A stretch of 64,000 bases of DNA, from contig JAKQOG010000189.1 of NCBI GenBank assembly GCA_029565395.1, forward strand, positions 1 through 64,000. The letters are read 5' to 3'. The notes beneath the pieces were generated by a model. It was not told the origin of the DNA. It was given only the letters and a program-made list of their open reading frames with translations, and ran no database searches. This document shows, piece by piece, positions 8,859-16,504 of this stretch. This stretch comes from Candidatus Hydrogenedentota bacterium. Lineage in GTDB: Bacteria; Hydrogenedentota; Hydrogenedentia; Hydrogenedentales; CAILVY01. Position 1 is the first letter of the stretch. Every line of letters begins with the position of its first letter. The position numbers were made by a program, and so were the translations under genes.

Positions 8859-10060
8859 TTCGCCCTCCTGATAATCGCCAGTACTGTTGTCGCTTCGATC
8901 TGAAAGTCGATATCTGGATTGCCATTCCTGCTTAGTTCCGCCCGCGCTGTCTGAATGCCAATGCCGAATCTCTGAACAAAGCCCATCACCTTCATCGCGT
9001 CCGCCAAGTTGGGATTTCGATAATCGGTTATTCCTGCCTGACCAAAATTCTCGCGGGTAACCACACCAAAAGGCCCCCCAGGACTTAAAATCTCAATCCG
9101 GTCGTCAAACCAATAGACACGAACCGGTGCATGGGTGCTTTCATAGGTACGATGCATAACCGCGTTGCGTATTAACTGTTGAAGCGCCACACGGGGATAG
9201 GGTACCCGCCTGATTTCCTGATTTGATGTTCGAATATCAACTTCACTTCTGTTGTGGGAATCTATCTTTTCATCAATACGGCGCAATACTTGACCGAGTG
9301 CGCCATCGATGACGGCTTCATCTTGAATCGGATCTGAAATTGTGTTGCCAGCAATCCGAAGAAATTGAATAAACGCCCCGGGGATCCAATCCCGCGGAGA
9401 TATCCCTAAGACAAGAATCCCAAGGATTGTCGGAATAGGATCGCCTATCGAGGCAATCATTCTACATGCCGCCAACCTTTGTTCGTATGAGCGATCATTA
9501 TTGGACAACACATCGGCAGCGAAGGCATTCGTGAGATAGTCCTGTTCAAATAAAACGCGGCTAATTTCAGATAAGCCACACGATGGCAAAGGTTGCACAT
9601 CGAATGGAATGTCTCTGAAGCGGCGTTTTTCATTCAACATGCTTTCTTCCTGAGCTGATGCAATCGCTCTTCTCGGTCCGATCCGGATATATATCCTGCC
9701 CTTATAACGAACAGGCGGAGAATTGGACGGTTTTACTATAACCACGGCAATTTCCGCGCCTTTAAGAGTTCGTTTTTCCACGACAATAGAAGGCGGAGGA
9801 AGAATATTACCGTCCGTTCGAATATCAGAAAGTGTTCTGAGGAGTTCATCCGTAATAACGAGACCGGCTGGTGTACCATCATTTTTCACCCCAACAAAGA
9901 GGACACCTGCTTGACGGTGATCCGGCAAATCGTTGGCAAAGGCACAAACAGCTTGCCGTCCTGAATCAGGCGCATCGCCTTTCCAAGATTCCTTGCGTTC
10001 AGCCAGATCCGATTCGATATCGTCCAATAAAGCAACCAGTTGAGAATCCGTGAAAATCAT
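8855..10060 (-). CDS. AlbA_2 (Schlafen-like) plus GHKL-type ATP-binding protein
   Basis: A 401-residue protein of the COG2865-like group. The N-terminal AlbA_2 domain (about residues 5-140) ends in the typical RYKGRIYIRIGPRRAIAS. The C-terminal half has the divergent GHKL ATPase features: QLIRNAVMHRTY with the conserved Asn at about residue 290, DRIEILSPGG, RNPNLADAM and FGIGIQTARAEL. Members are annotated as predicted transcriptional regulators or RecG-like, but AlbA_2 domains are also found in nucleases and defence genes. It is the first gene of a two-gene unit with the ParA-like ATPase. The start is the ATG at 10060 with a moderate AGGTG upstream. The biological role is unknown. Confidence 0.8.
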   Translation of the reverse strand: MIFTDSQLVALLDDIESDLAERKESWKGDAPDSGRQAVCAFANDLPDHRQAGVLFVGVKNDGTPAGLVITDELLRTLSDIRTDGNILPPPSIVVEKRTLKGAEIAVVIVKPSNSPPVRYKGRIYIRIGPRRAIASAQEESMLNEKRRFRDIPFDVQPLPSCGLSEISRVLFEQDYLTNAFAADVLSNNDRSYEQRLAACRMIASIGDPIPTILGILVLGISPRDWIPGAFIQFLRIAGNTISDPIQDEAVIDGALGQVLRRIDEKIDSHNRSEVDIRTSNQEIRRVPYPRVALQQLIRNAVMHRTYESTHAPVRVYWFDDRIEILSPGGPFGVVTRENFGQAGITDYRNPNLADAMKVMGFVQRFGIGIQTARAELSRNGNPDIDFQIEATTVLAIIRRAK

Positions 10061-10306
10061 TTTGCACTTTCACCTATCAAGCATAGGCTATTTTCAAAAA
10101 GCCATCCGTTCCTTTATATAGAGTATCATATTATTTAAAAGAAAGTTTAGTTATCGATTACACTCTTGAATCCATGGGATATAAGCATCCGCGTTAAGTC
10201 TTTCATCAGGAGGCATGCGTAGTACTGTAGTCAAACTGTGGTCATGATTTTCAACGATAAAAAATTTTGATTTTCGGCTTCTTTTTCAGTACACTCCTTT
10301 TCCCAT

Positions 10307-10395
10307 GCCGGAGTGGCGAAATTGGCAGACGCACCGGACTCAAAATCCGGCGGAGTTCACCCTCCGTGGGGGTTCGACCCCCCCCTCCGGCACCA
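10307..10395 (+). tRNA. tRNA-Leu (anticodon CAA)
   Basis: A complete type II tRNA. The 5' acceptor strand GCCGGAG pairs with CTCCGGC at the 3' end, and CCA is encoded. The anticodon stem CCGGA/TCCGG encloses the loop CTCAAAA, giving anticodon CAA at 10341-10343, which reads the Leu codon TTG. A long variable arm (CGGAG...CTCCG) and the T-loop GTTCGAC are present. It ends 17 bases from the stop of the convergent receiver-GGDEF gene. Confidence 0.97.
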
Positions 10396-10412
10396 GTTCT
10401 TTTCAGGGAGGC

Positions 10413-11348
10413 TCAGATTTCGGCTTTAGTGCCGCTTTCTTTGGGATGGTCGGTGATATCACGGCTCCAGATGATGATTGCGCCGCGTTTTCGTTCTTTG
10501 GCGTGTTGGAGGCATTTTTCGGAGCGGATGGCCAGGGTGGGGAGGTCGGCGCCATCTTCGGGGGCGTTGACAATGCCGCAACTGAAGGTCAATTTAAATC
10601 CGGCGACGGTATCGGCGATGGCGGCCATGCGTTCCTGGATGCGGGCGGCGAGAATGGCGGCGCCGTCAATATCGGTTTCCGGAAGAAAGAGGAAGAAGGT
10701 TTCGCCGCGGTAGCGTCCGGCGATATCCATGACGCGGACGCTGGTGAGGATTACGCCGGCAAGGCAGGTGAGGAGAAGGTCGCCCATGGAGACGCCGCTT
10801 TCTTCGTTGACGCGGGTGAAGTCGTCGACATCGATAAGAATCATGCTTGCATTTCGCTTGTAGCGCTGTACGCGGCTTAATTCTTCCTGGACTTCTTTTT
10901 CGAAGGTTCGGCGGTTCAGGAGGCGGGTAAGGGGATCGACGCGTACCATTTCTTCGTAGGCGCGGCGGCGTTCGAGGGTGGCTTGCACGCGCGCGACGAG
11001 AATGACGGGGTCGAAGGGCTTGCTGATGCAGTCGTCGACGCCGGAGCGCAATGCGCGGACGACGGTGTCGACTTTATCCTGAGCGGTGACTACGAAGAAG
11101 GGGATGTCGCGGGTAGCGGGATTGAGCATCATTTTCTCGCGGAGGTTGCAACCGTCATTTTCACAGATGGTCTGTTCCGCGATGACGAGATCGACGCTGA
11201 GTTCCTTGAGGCGCTTCAGGGCATCCCATCCGTTGGCGGCAGTGCGCACGCTGAAGCCTGCGCGGCTGAGATAATCACGCATGCTATGCAAGGCAATGGC
11301 GTCATCTTCCACTATCAGTATTGCCGGACTATTCACATTTTTGCTCAT
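10413..11348 (-). CDS. Receiver-GGDEF domain protein with altered active residues
   Basis: A 311-residue response-regulator-like protein. The receiver domain (about 9-125) keeps the acidic pair VEDD, the Thr of FFVVTAQ and the Lys of ISKPF. However, the position of the phosphorylated Asp is Glu58 (DLVIAEQT). The GGDEF domain (about 138-305) starts with DPLTRLLNRRTF and has the metal Asp in LIDVDDF, but the signature reads RGETF at 214-218 instead of GGDEF. This suggests a receiver that may be fixed in one state and a cyclase that may not make c-di-GMP. The ATG at 11348 follows GGGGAGG; an upstream extension has no ribosome site. It is a single gene facing the tRNA-Leu. Confidence 0.88.
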   Translation of the reverse strand: MSKNVNSPAILIVEDDAIALHSMRDYLSRAGFSVRTAANGWDALKRLKELSVDLVIAEQTICENDGCNLREKMMLNPATRDIPFFVVTAQDKVDTVVRALRSGVDDCISKPFDPVILVARVQATLERRRAYEEMVRVDPLTRLLNRRTFEKEVQEELSRVQRYKRNASMILIDVDDFTRVNEESGVSMGDLLLTCLAGVILTSVRVMDIAGRYRGETFFLFLPETDIDGAAILAARIQERMAAIADTVAGFKLTFSCGIVNAPEDGADLPTLAIRSEKCLQHAKERKRGAIIIWSRDITDHPKESGTKAEI

Positions 11349-11537
11349 AGCGCCTCCCCGTCCTCGGGCTCCGCCCGGTCCGCTTGGTCTGAGAACACTG
11401 TAGAGGAAGAAGAGGCTCAAATGCAACGCGCCGCCGCCTGACCAGATTTTCGGCCAGCAAAGCATCCTGCACGTTCGTATTATGTGCCCGGTTTATGGTA
11501 AAAGTGAAAAGTATTTTCAATTCACGGAACTGTTACG

Positions 11538-12842
11538 ATGGGATCCAAAAAGCGCAAGAAGCAGGCCAGGACGGACGATGCGGCGAATGCAGTACGCCCG
11601 CCACGCGGAACGAAAGAGAACTATGGCGTCCCACGGCGGAAGAGGAATCCCGTAATCTTTTTGTGGATAGGGGCGATTGCGGGGATTTTAGCGATAGGGA
11701 TTGTGTGGACGGCGATTGAGAAACGGCATGCTCCTGAAACAAGAACGGAAGCGGTTGAATTTCCCGGATTTGCCCAAGCACAGGAGACCGGCGTGCCCTT
11801 TGCCGAGCTTCAGGCGAAGAAGATGATCATTGATGTGCATGAGCATCTTGGATCGTTGGATTTGGCACCGGTATATCTGGAGGTGATGGATTCGCTGGGG
11901 ATTGGAAAGATGTGCCTTATGGGCAGTTCGAAGTTTACCCTGACGCTGGATGAGAAGTACGGGTTTACGAAGGTGGATGAGAACAATGAGGAATTGCTGA
12001 AAGTGGTGCATGCCTATCCGGGGCGGTTCGAGGCATGGGTGGCGATTGATCCGGCGGACCCTGAAAAGCTGGAGAAGTTGAAGCATTATATTACACAAGG
12101 GGCAACAGGCCTGAAATTGTATTCGGGTCATGGGTATATCACGAAGCAGAACGAATACATATTTCATCCGGTGGCGATGGATGATCCCGGCATGTTTCCG
12201 GTGTACACGTATTGCCAGGAGAATTTCATTCCGGTGTGCCTTCACTTAAATCCACACAAGAGCAAGAAGGGTTTCGCGGAGGAATTTGCCGCGATACTTA
12301 GAGCGTTCCCGGACATGAAAATGGTGTGTCCGCATTTTATGTTGTCCTCCATTCAGGACACGCGGCTTCGGGAATATTTGGACACTTTCCCGAATCTTTA
12401 CACCGATGTCAGCTTTGGCGATTTTTTTATGAAGGAGCGGCTCACCTATATTTCAAAGCATCCGGAGAAGTTCAAAAAGATCTTCAATGATTATCCGGAT
12501 CGTTTCATGTATGGGACGGATTTGGTGTTGATCAAGAGTCCACGGCAGACGAAAGAGTGGGTGACGAACCAGCATAAGGCCTATCTGGACATGTTGACGA
12601 AGGACACCTACACGTCACCGTTGATTCCAGGAGAGACATTGCGGGGGGTGGCGTTGCCGGATTGGTTGTTGGATCGGGTATTGTACAAAAATTATGAGGA
12701 ATTTACGGCCAGGCGGCCAAAGGGGACGGAAATAACGCGTTCTATAGATTGGGGCCGGATGAATGTCACGCCCACGGGCAGGAAGCCAGGGCAGGCGTTT
12801 CCGCCGCCGCCAAAGGACAGTAAGGACGAGAACTTCGAATGA
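11538..12842 (+). CDS. Membrane-anchored amidohydrolase (amidohydrolase_2 family)
   Basis: A 434-residue protein of the TIM-barrel amidohydrolase_2 group. A basic N-terminus and one membrane helix (NPVIFLWIGAIAGILAIGIV, about 37-56) place the enzyme outside the inner membrane. Metal-binding features are the IIDVHEHLG motif at about 95, HLN and PHF histidines in the middle, and the late Asp in FMYGTDLVL. Members hydrolyse or decarboxylate cyclic and aromatic substrates; the substrate here is unknown. There is no clear ribosome site before the ATG. Its stop overlaps the start of the glutaminyl-cyclase gene as ATGA, so the two are coupled. Confidence 0.75.
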   Translation: MGSKKRKKQARTDDAANAVRPPRGTKENYGVPRRKRNPVIFLWIGAIAGILAIGIVWTAIEKRHAPETRTEAVEFPGFAQAQETGVPFAELQAKKMIIDVHEHLGSLDLAPVYLEVMDSLGIGKMCLMGSSKFTLTLDEKYGFTKVDENNEELLKVVHAYPGRFEAWVAIDPADPEKLEKLKHYITQGATGLKLYSGHGYITKQNEYIFHPVAMDDPGMFPVYTYCQENFIPVCLHLNPHKSKKGFAEEFAAILRAFPDMKMVCPHFMLSSIQDTRLREYLDTFPNLYTDVSFGDFFMKERLTYISKHPEKFKKIFNDYPDRFMYGTDLVLIKSPRQTKEWVTNQHKAYLDMLTKDTYTSPLIPGETLRGVALPDWLLDRVLYKNYEEFTARRPKGTEITRSIDWGRMNVTPTGRKPGQAFPPPPKDSKDENFE

Positions 12843-13786
12843 GCTCGCGGCTTATTATGGGATTGATATTGATGGCCTCGCTGGGGCTGGCGGGGGCGGG
12901 ATGTGAGTGGATGACGCATTGTACGCACGATCCAGAAGGCGCGATAGAAGGTGAAATCGCAGAGGAAGGTATTCTGGAAGGCATAGTGGAAGGTGAGGAA
13001 GAAGGCCAAATCTCCGAAGGGTTGTTGGACGAGGGGGAAGCAGACGGCATTATTGAAGGGGAAACCGAGGGGAATCCCGATTTGGGATGTCCGGGCGATT
13101 GCACGTATGAGGTGCTGCATGTATATCCGCATGATCCGGAAGCGTTCACCCAAGGACTGGTGTACGAGAATGGTTCGTTTTATGAGAGCACGGGGTTGTA
13201 CGGTTCTTCGTCGTTGCGGAAAGTGGACCCGGAGAGTGGCTCTCCCTATCAGATGATATATTTGTCGAAGGCCGTTTTTGGCGAAGGCCTGACAATATTC
13301 GGGGATAAACTGATTCAACTTACCTGGCGGGAAAAAACGGGGTATGTGTATGACAAGAACAGTTTTGAACTATTGCAGGAATTTCATTATAACACGGAAG
13401 GTTGGGGCATCACGCATGACGGTGGACGGCTTATCGTGAGCGACGGTTCGTCCACCCTGTATTATTGGCATCCCGAAACGTTTGAGGTGACGGGCACACT
13501 CACGGTGCGGTATCAAGGCCAGGCGGTAAGGCGGTTGAATGAACTGGAATACATTCATGGGATTATTTACGCTAATGTGTGGGAAACCAACCGGATCGCC
13601 AAGATTGCACCGGATACCGGGGAAGTGGCGGGGTGGATTTATCTGGATGGGCTGCTCCCGCCGGACGATCAGACGGGGGCGGACGTATTGAACGGGATCG
13701 CCTATGACGCCGTGGGGGATCGTCTCTTTGTCACCGGAAAGCTTTGGCCGAAACTTTTCGAGATAAAACTGACGCCACGGTGGTAG
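12839..13786 (+). CDS. Glutaminyl-peptide cyclotransferase, lipoprotein with EGE linker
   Basis: A 315-residue lipoprotein. The signal peptide ends in LAGAGC (Cys at about residue 22). A Glu-Gly-rich linker of about 55 residues (GEIAEEGILEGIVEGEEEG) follows, then a beta-propeller of the plant/bacterial glutamine cyclotransferase family (PF05096-type) from about 90. Typical stretches are FTQGLVYENGSFYESTGLYG and NELEYIHGIIYANVWETNRI. The enzyme converts N-terminal Gln to pyroglutamate, here probably on exported proteins. The acidic linker resembles those of the large secreted proteins further on. Translation is coupled to the upstream amidohydrolase by a 4-base overlap. Confidence 0.85.
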   Translation: MSSRLIMGLILMASLGLAGAGCEWMTHCTHDPEGAIEGEIAEEGILEGIVEGEEEGQISEGLLDEGEADGIIEGETEGNPDLGCPGDCTYEVLHVYPHDPEAFTQGLVYENGSFYESTGLYGSSSLRKVDPESGSPYQMIYLSKAVFGEGLTIFGDKLIQLTWREKTGYVYDKNSFELLQEFHYNTEGWGITHDGGRLIVSDGSSTLYYWHPETFEVTGTLTVRYQGQAVRRLNELEYIHGIIYANVWETNRIAKIAPDTGEVAGWIYLDGLLPPDDQTGADVLNGIAYDAVGDRLFVTGKLWPKLFEIKLTPRW

Positions 13787-13850
13787 TTGCTATTTATACA
13801 CGTTCTTGGTAAAAATAGGATATCAAAGGATTTAGCGCAGGGATCCGAAG

Positions 13851-14174
13851 ATGGACAAGAACAACGCATTACTGTTGGGACAACGCATAAAACATATTCT
13901 CCAACCATATTACGGAACAAAACTTGACGGCCTTCTACTCTATGGTTCCACAGCTCGCAATGAGGCCTTTTCCGATAGCGATGTTGATTTTCTAGTGCTT
14001 CTCCAGCCGCCTTTTGATTACTTTGAGGAACTGCATAAGATCATAGAGCTAACGTATCCGGAACAGTTGGAGGCGGATAATCACATCTCGATCCGCCCTG
14101 TGGAAACCGATGCATTCAAGGCAGGCACTATTCGGTTATATCAAAATGTTTTGAAAGAAGGAGTGCCAGTGTGA
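13851..14174 (+). CDS. MNT-type nucleotidyltransferase domain protein
   Basis: A 107-residue minimal nucleotidyltransferase with the motif LLYGSTARNEAFSDSDVDFL at about 25-44; the GS and paired Asp are intact. In MNT-HEPN toxin-antitoxin pairs this protein is the antitoxin, in studied cases acting by AMPylating the HEPN toxin. The downstream HEPN gene overlaps it by four bases, which is the usual arrangement. The ribosome site is weak. Codon use appears more AT-rich than the neighbours, consistent with a mobile pair. Confidence 0.88.
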   Translation: MDKNNALLLGQRIKHILQPYYGTKLDGLLLYGSTARNEAFSDSDVDFLVLLQPPFDYFEELHKIIELTYPEQLEADNHISIRPVETDAFKAGTIRLYQNVLKEGVPV

Positions 14175-14566
14175 CTGCCGGGGATATGAACGAGATTGAA
14201 GCAAATATCCGCCGTTCATTAGACTCGTACAAAGCTGCTGAAACTCTATTGCACAATGGTTATCCTGATTACGCCGCTTCCCGCGCCTATTATGCTGCAT
14301 TTTATGCTGTTTCCGCTTTGCTCGCTTCGAAGGACTTCTTCTTTCGAAAACATAGCGCCATAATTAGCTCATTTCATCGGGAATTTATTAAAACAAGCTT
14401 ATTGGACATAAAATACGGTCAGATGTTAAATGAACTATTTGAGTTGCGGGCTATCGGAGATTATGGCGAAGTAAGACACGTCGGAGAACAGGAAGCTCAA
14501 AAGGCCATTGATTATGCCCGTGAGATTCATAACGCTGTTTCGACTTATCTTAAAAACACTTGTTAA
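14171..14566 (+). CDS. HEPN domain protein, likely toxin partner of the MNT protein
   Basis: A 131-residue all-helical HEPN protein. Recognisable features are ASRAYYAAFYAVSALLASKD at about 38-57 and the later RAIGDYGEV at about 98, which carries the RxxxDY-like signature of this branch. HEPN proteins of such pairs are usually RNases or RNA-binding toxins. I use the GTG at 14171 because AAGGAG lies seven bases before it and it overlaps the MNT stop (GTGTGA); an ATG at 14186 is the alternative. A weak AT-rich hairpin ending in a T-run (about 14563-14587) follows the stop and could be a terminator. Confidence 0.85.
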   Translation: MTAGDMNEIEANIRRSLDSYKAAETLLHNGYPDYAASRAYYAAFYAVSALLASKDFFFRKHSAIISSFHREFIKTSLLDIKYGQMLNELFELRAIGDYGEVRHVGEQEAQKAIDYAREIHNAVSTYLKNTC

Positions 14567-14632
14567 AAGAAAGCCTTCTTTTTTTGGGGGTGAAGATGGG
14601 TCATATATTGATATTGATTAGGCAGCCATACC

Positions 14633-16129
14633 TCACACCCGGAAGGCGCTTCGGAGGTTGATGGCCTTTTCCACGACTTGTCCGTCGTACTTTATTAATC
14701 CTTGCAGAATAGCGGTTTCAAAGCGTTTTTTACCGAGCAGAATGGCGGCCCACACGCCTGCGGGCACCTTGATGGATAAATCGGGATTGGGGGGCAAGGC
14801 GCCTTCGAGCACCTCAATTGCGGCATTTTTTATGATGAATCCGAATTTTTCATCGGGCACGCCGCCTTCGCCGGTCAATTCCAGGGCTATTGTGCATTCC
14901 CAATTCCCTGCGGCGGCGGGATCGAAGCGTTCGGGGATTTTTAAGGTAAGGTCATGGGCTTGCGGGGCATATTTGCGGGTGCTCCCGGCAAAAAGGCTCC
15001 AGGGCTGTTTTTGCGGGCGGACGATACAGTCCTTTCGTTCTTTGCGCCAGCGCTTGAAGAAATACCAGAAAGGTGCGGGGTGATCGAGTTCGTCCAAGTA
15101 TACTTCGCGGCGGAGCTGAGCGGATTTCATGATGGAAAGGCCGAATCGGAGCACTTCGCGGCCTTGATCCATGCTTAAGAGGGGTTTTTCTTTGCCTTGA
15201 ATGGCGGCGATGAAGTTTCGAGTGGAATTTACGAAACCTGAGCCCCAATCGCCGTCAATATCCTCGAAATGGGTCCACTTTTTCCCGTCAAAGAGGCTCA
15301 CGGGGGGGCGGTCCATGAGATCGCCGGTGCCGCGGTTGATCATAATGATGCCGCGCGAGCCAAGGATCTGGTAGATCTCGTCGTTGGAGTAATATTTGGT
15401 GGGGATGGACAGTTCGGGGCAGAACATGAAATCGGCGACGCCGTAGCGCTTGTTGCCGCGTCCCTTCCACATGACGGTGGCGGGCCCGTCCACCACGCCG
15501 TTCAAGGTGTCGATCCAGGCGCTGACGCGTTCCGCTTCGCCGAGAAGAAACCATGCGGTGGCCCATTCGTGGTGGCCGTGATCGAAGGTTTCGAGGCCGA
15601 GCCCGCGCACGGCGATACGGATCTGTTGGTCGATGGTTTTTCCGGGCATATCCCATCCGCCAAAGGGGCCGCTGACATAGTTGATGCGCAGGCCGATGAG
15701 ATCGCCGATGGCTCCCTCCTCCACGAGTTTCTTGGCGAATACAATAGGCGGGTAGGTGACGTAGATTTCGGTTACCTTGACGATTTTGGAGGATGTTTTT
15801 GCCGCAGCCACCATTCGGTCGGCACTGGCCAGATCGGTGGTCATTGGTTTTTGACAAGCGATATGCTTTCCGGCCTTCACCGCATCTATAAGTACTTTTT
15901 CATGGGTGTCATAGGGGGTGAGGATTTCGACGGCATCGACTTTGGGATCCGCAAGAAGTTCCTGGTGGTTGGCATAGGCTTTTTCCACCCCCCACTCCGC
16001 CTTCCTCTTCTCGCGGCGTTCAGGGTCGGGATCGCATACCGCGTAAATGCGGGCTTCGGGATTGTTAAGGTAGCCTCGTGCATGCAGATCAGCGATTCGG
16101 CCACAACCAAGAAATCCGACATTAACCAT
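14633..16129 (-). CDS. Gfo/Idh/MocA-family oxidoreductase with SCP2-like C-terminal domain
   Basis: A 498-residue protein. Residues 1-120 form a Rossmann domain (MVNVGFLGCGRIADLHARGY), with the family EKP-like motif as CQKPMTTDLASADRMV at about 95. The C-terminal catalytic domain follows to about 370. The last 90 residues (NPDLSIKVPAGVWAAILLGK, then a GLIKYDGQVVEKA-like end) resemble an SCP2 sterol-carrier fold, which is not a usual part of this family. Members oxidise or reduce sugars and cyclitols with NAD(P). The start is the ATG at 16129 with GGGAGGTG upstream; an earlier in-frame ATG at 16189 has no ribosome site. It is transcribed alone. Confidence 0.85.
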   Translation of the reverse strand: MVNVGFLGCGRIADLHARGYLNNPEARIYAVCDPDPERREKRKAEWGVEKAYANHQELLADPKVDAVEILTPYDTHEKVLIDAVKAGKHIACQKPMTTDLASADRMVAAAKTSSKIVKVTEIYVTYPPIVFAKKLVEEGAIGDLIGLRINYVSGPFGGWDMPGKTIDQQIRIAVRGLGLETFDHGHHEWATAWFLLGEAERVSAWIDTLNGVVDGPATVMWKGRGNKRYGVADFMFCPELSIPTKYYSNDEIYQILGSRGIIMINRGTGDLMDRPPVSLFDGKKWTHFEDIDGDWGSGFVNSTRNFIAAIQGKEKPLLSMDQGREVLRFGLSIMKSAQLRREVYLDELDHPAPFWYFFKRWRKERKDCIVRPQKQPWSLFAGSTRKYAPQAHDLTLKIPERFDPAAAGNWECTIALELTGEGGVPDEKFGFIIKNAAIEVLEGALPPNPDLSIKVPAGVWAAILLGKKRFETAILQGLIKYDGQVVEKAINLRSAFRV

Positions 16130-16219
16130 GGGCACCTCCCCGGTCATTTTATTCTCTTCGGATATTGTGAAGGATTGTGGTATGGGCAATCAAGATGGGG
16201 AAGCAGTGGGAAGTTATGG

Positions 16220-16397
16220 GATGGACAGGATGGACGGAATGGACAGAATGGACGGAATGGACAGAATGGACGGAATGGACAGGATGGACAGGATGGACAG
16301 AATGGACAGAATGGACAGAATGGACGGATTGGACGGATTGGACAGAATAGACGGAATGGACGGAATGGACAGGATGGACAGGATGGACGGAGTGGAC
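16220..16397 (+). repeat. Minisatellite, 9-bp unit ATGGACRGA, about 20 copies
   Basis: A continuous tract of degenerate 9-bp units alternating ATGGACAGA, ATGGACGGA and ATGGACAGG. It lies between the divergent Gfo/Idh/MocA gene and the first EGE-linker gene. Because 9 is a multiple of three, frames stay open and give a spurious Met-Asp-Arg/Gly polypeptide. No ribosome site or family supports coding. The tract may sit in the 5' regulatory region of one of the two flanking genes. Confidence 0.95.
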
Positions 16398-16504
16398 CTT
16401 GGGAATACTCGATAGTGATAGAGATGCCGATAGTGGTTGCGCGCATCGCCGCGCTGTGTCGTGTATACTTTAGGGCAGTATGAATATTAAGAAAGGCCAT
16501 AGGC

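Noticed and set aside
10307..10395. Attachment sites of an integrated element at tRNA-Leu
   Set aside because: I looked for a second copy of the tRNA 3' end near 7800 beyond the ParA-like gene and saw none, and there is no integrase gene.
10305..10880. Plus-strand frames at 10267 and 10305 through the tRNA
   Set aside because: They read through a tRNA gene and the antisense strand of the receiver-GGDEF gene.
16220..16397. CRISPR array
   Set aside because: The repeat units are 9 bp and contiguous without spacers; there are no cas genes in the window.
16128..16415. Met-Asp-Arg/Gly repeat polypeptide
   Set aside because: It is the translation of the ATGGACRGA tract. A multiple-of-three repeat keeps frames open by chance and no ribosome site or family supports it.
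15269..16483. Plus-strand 404-codon open frame opposite the Gfo/Idh/MocA gene
   Set aside because: It is antisense to a recognised oxidoreductase and its end runs into the 9-bp minisatellite; the open length is due to the repeat and base composition.
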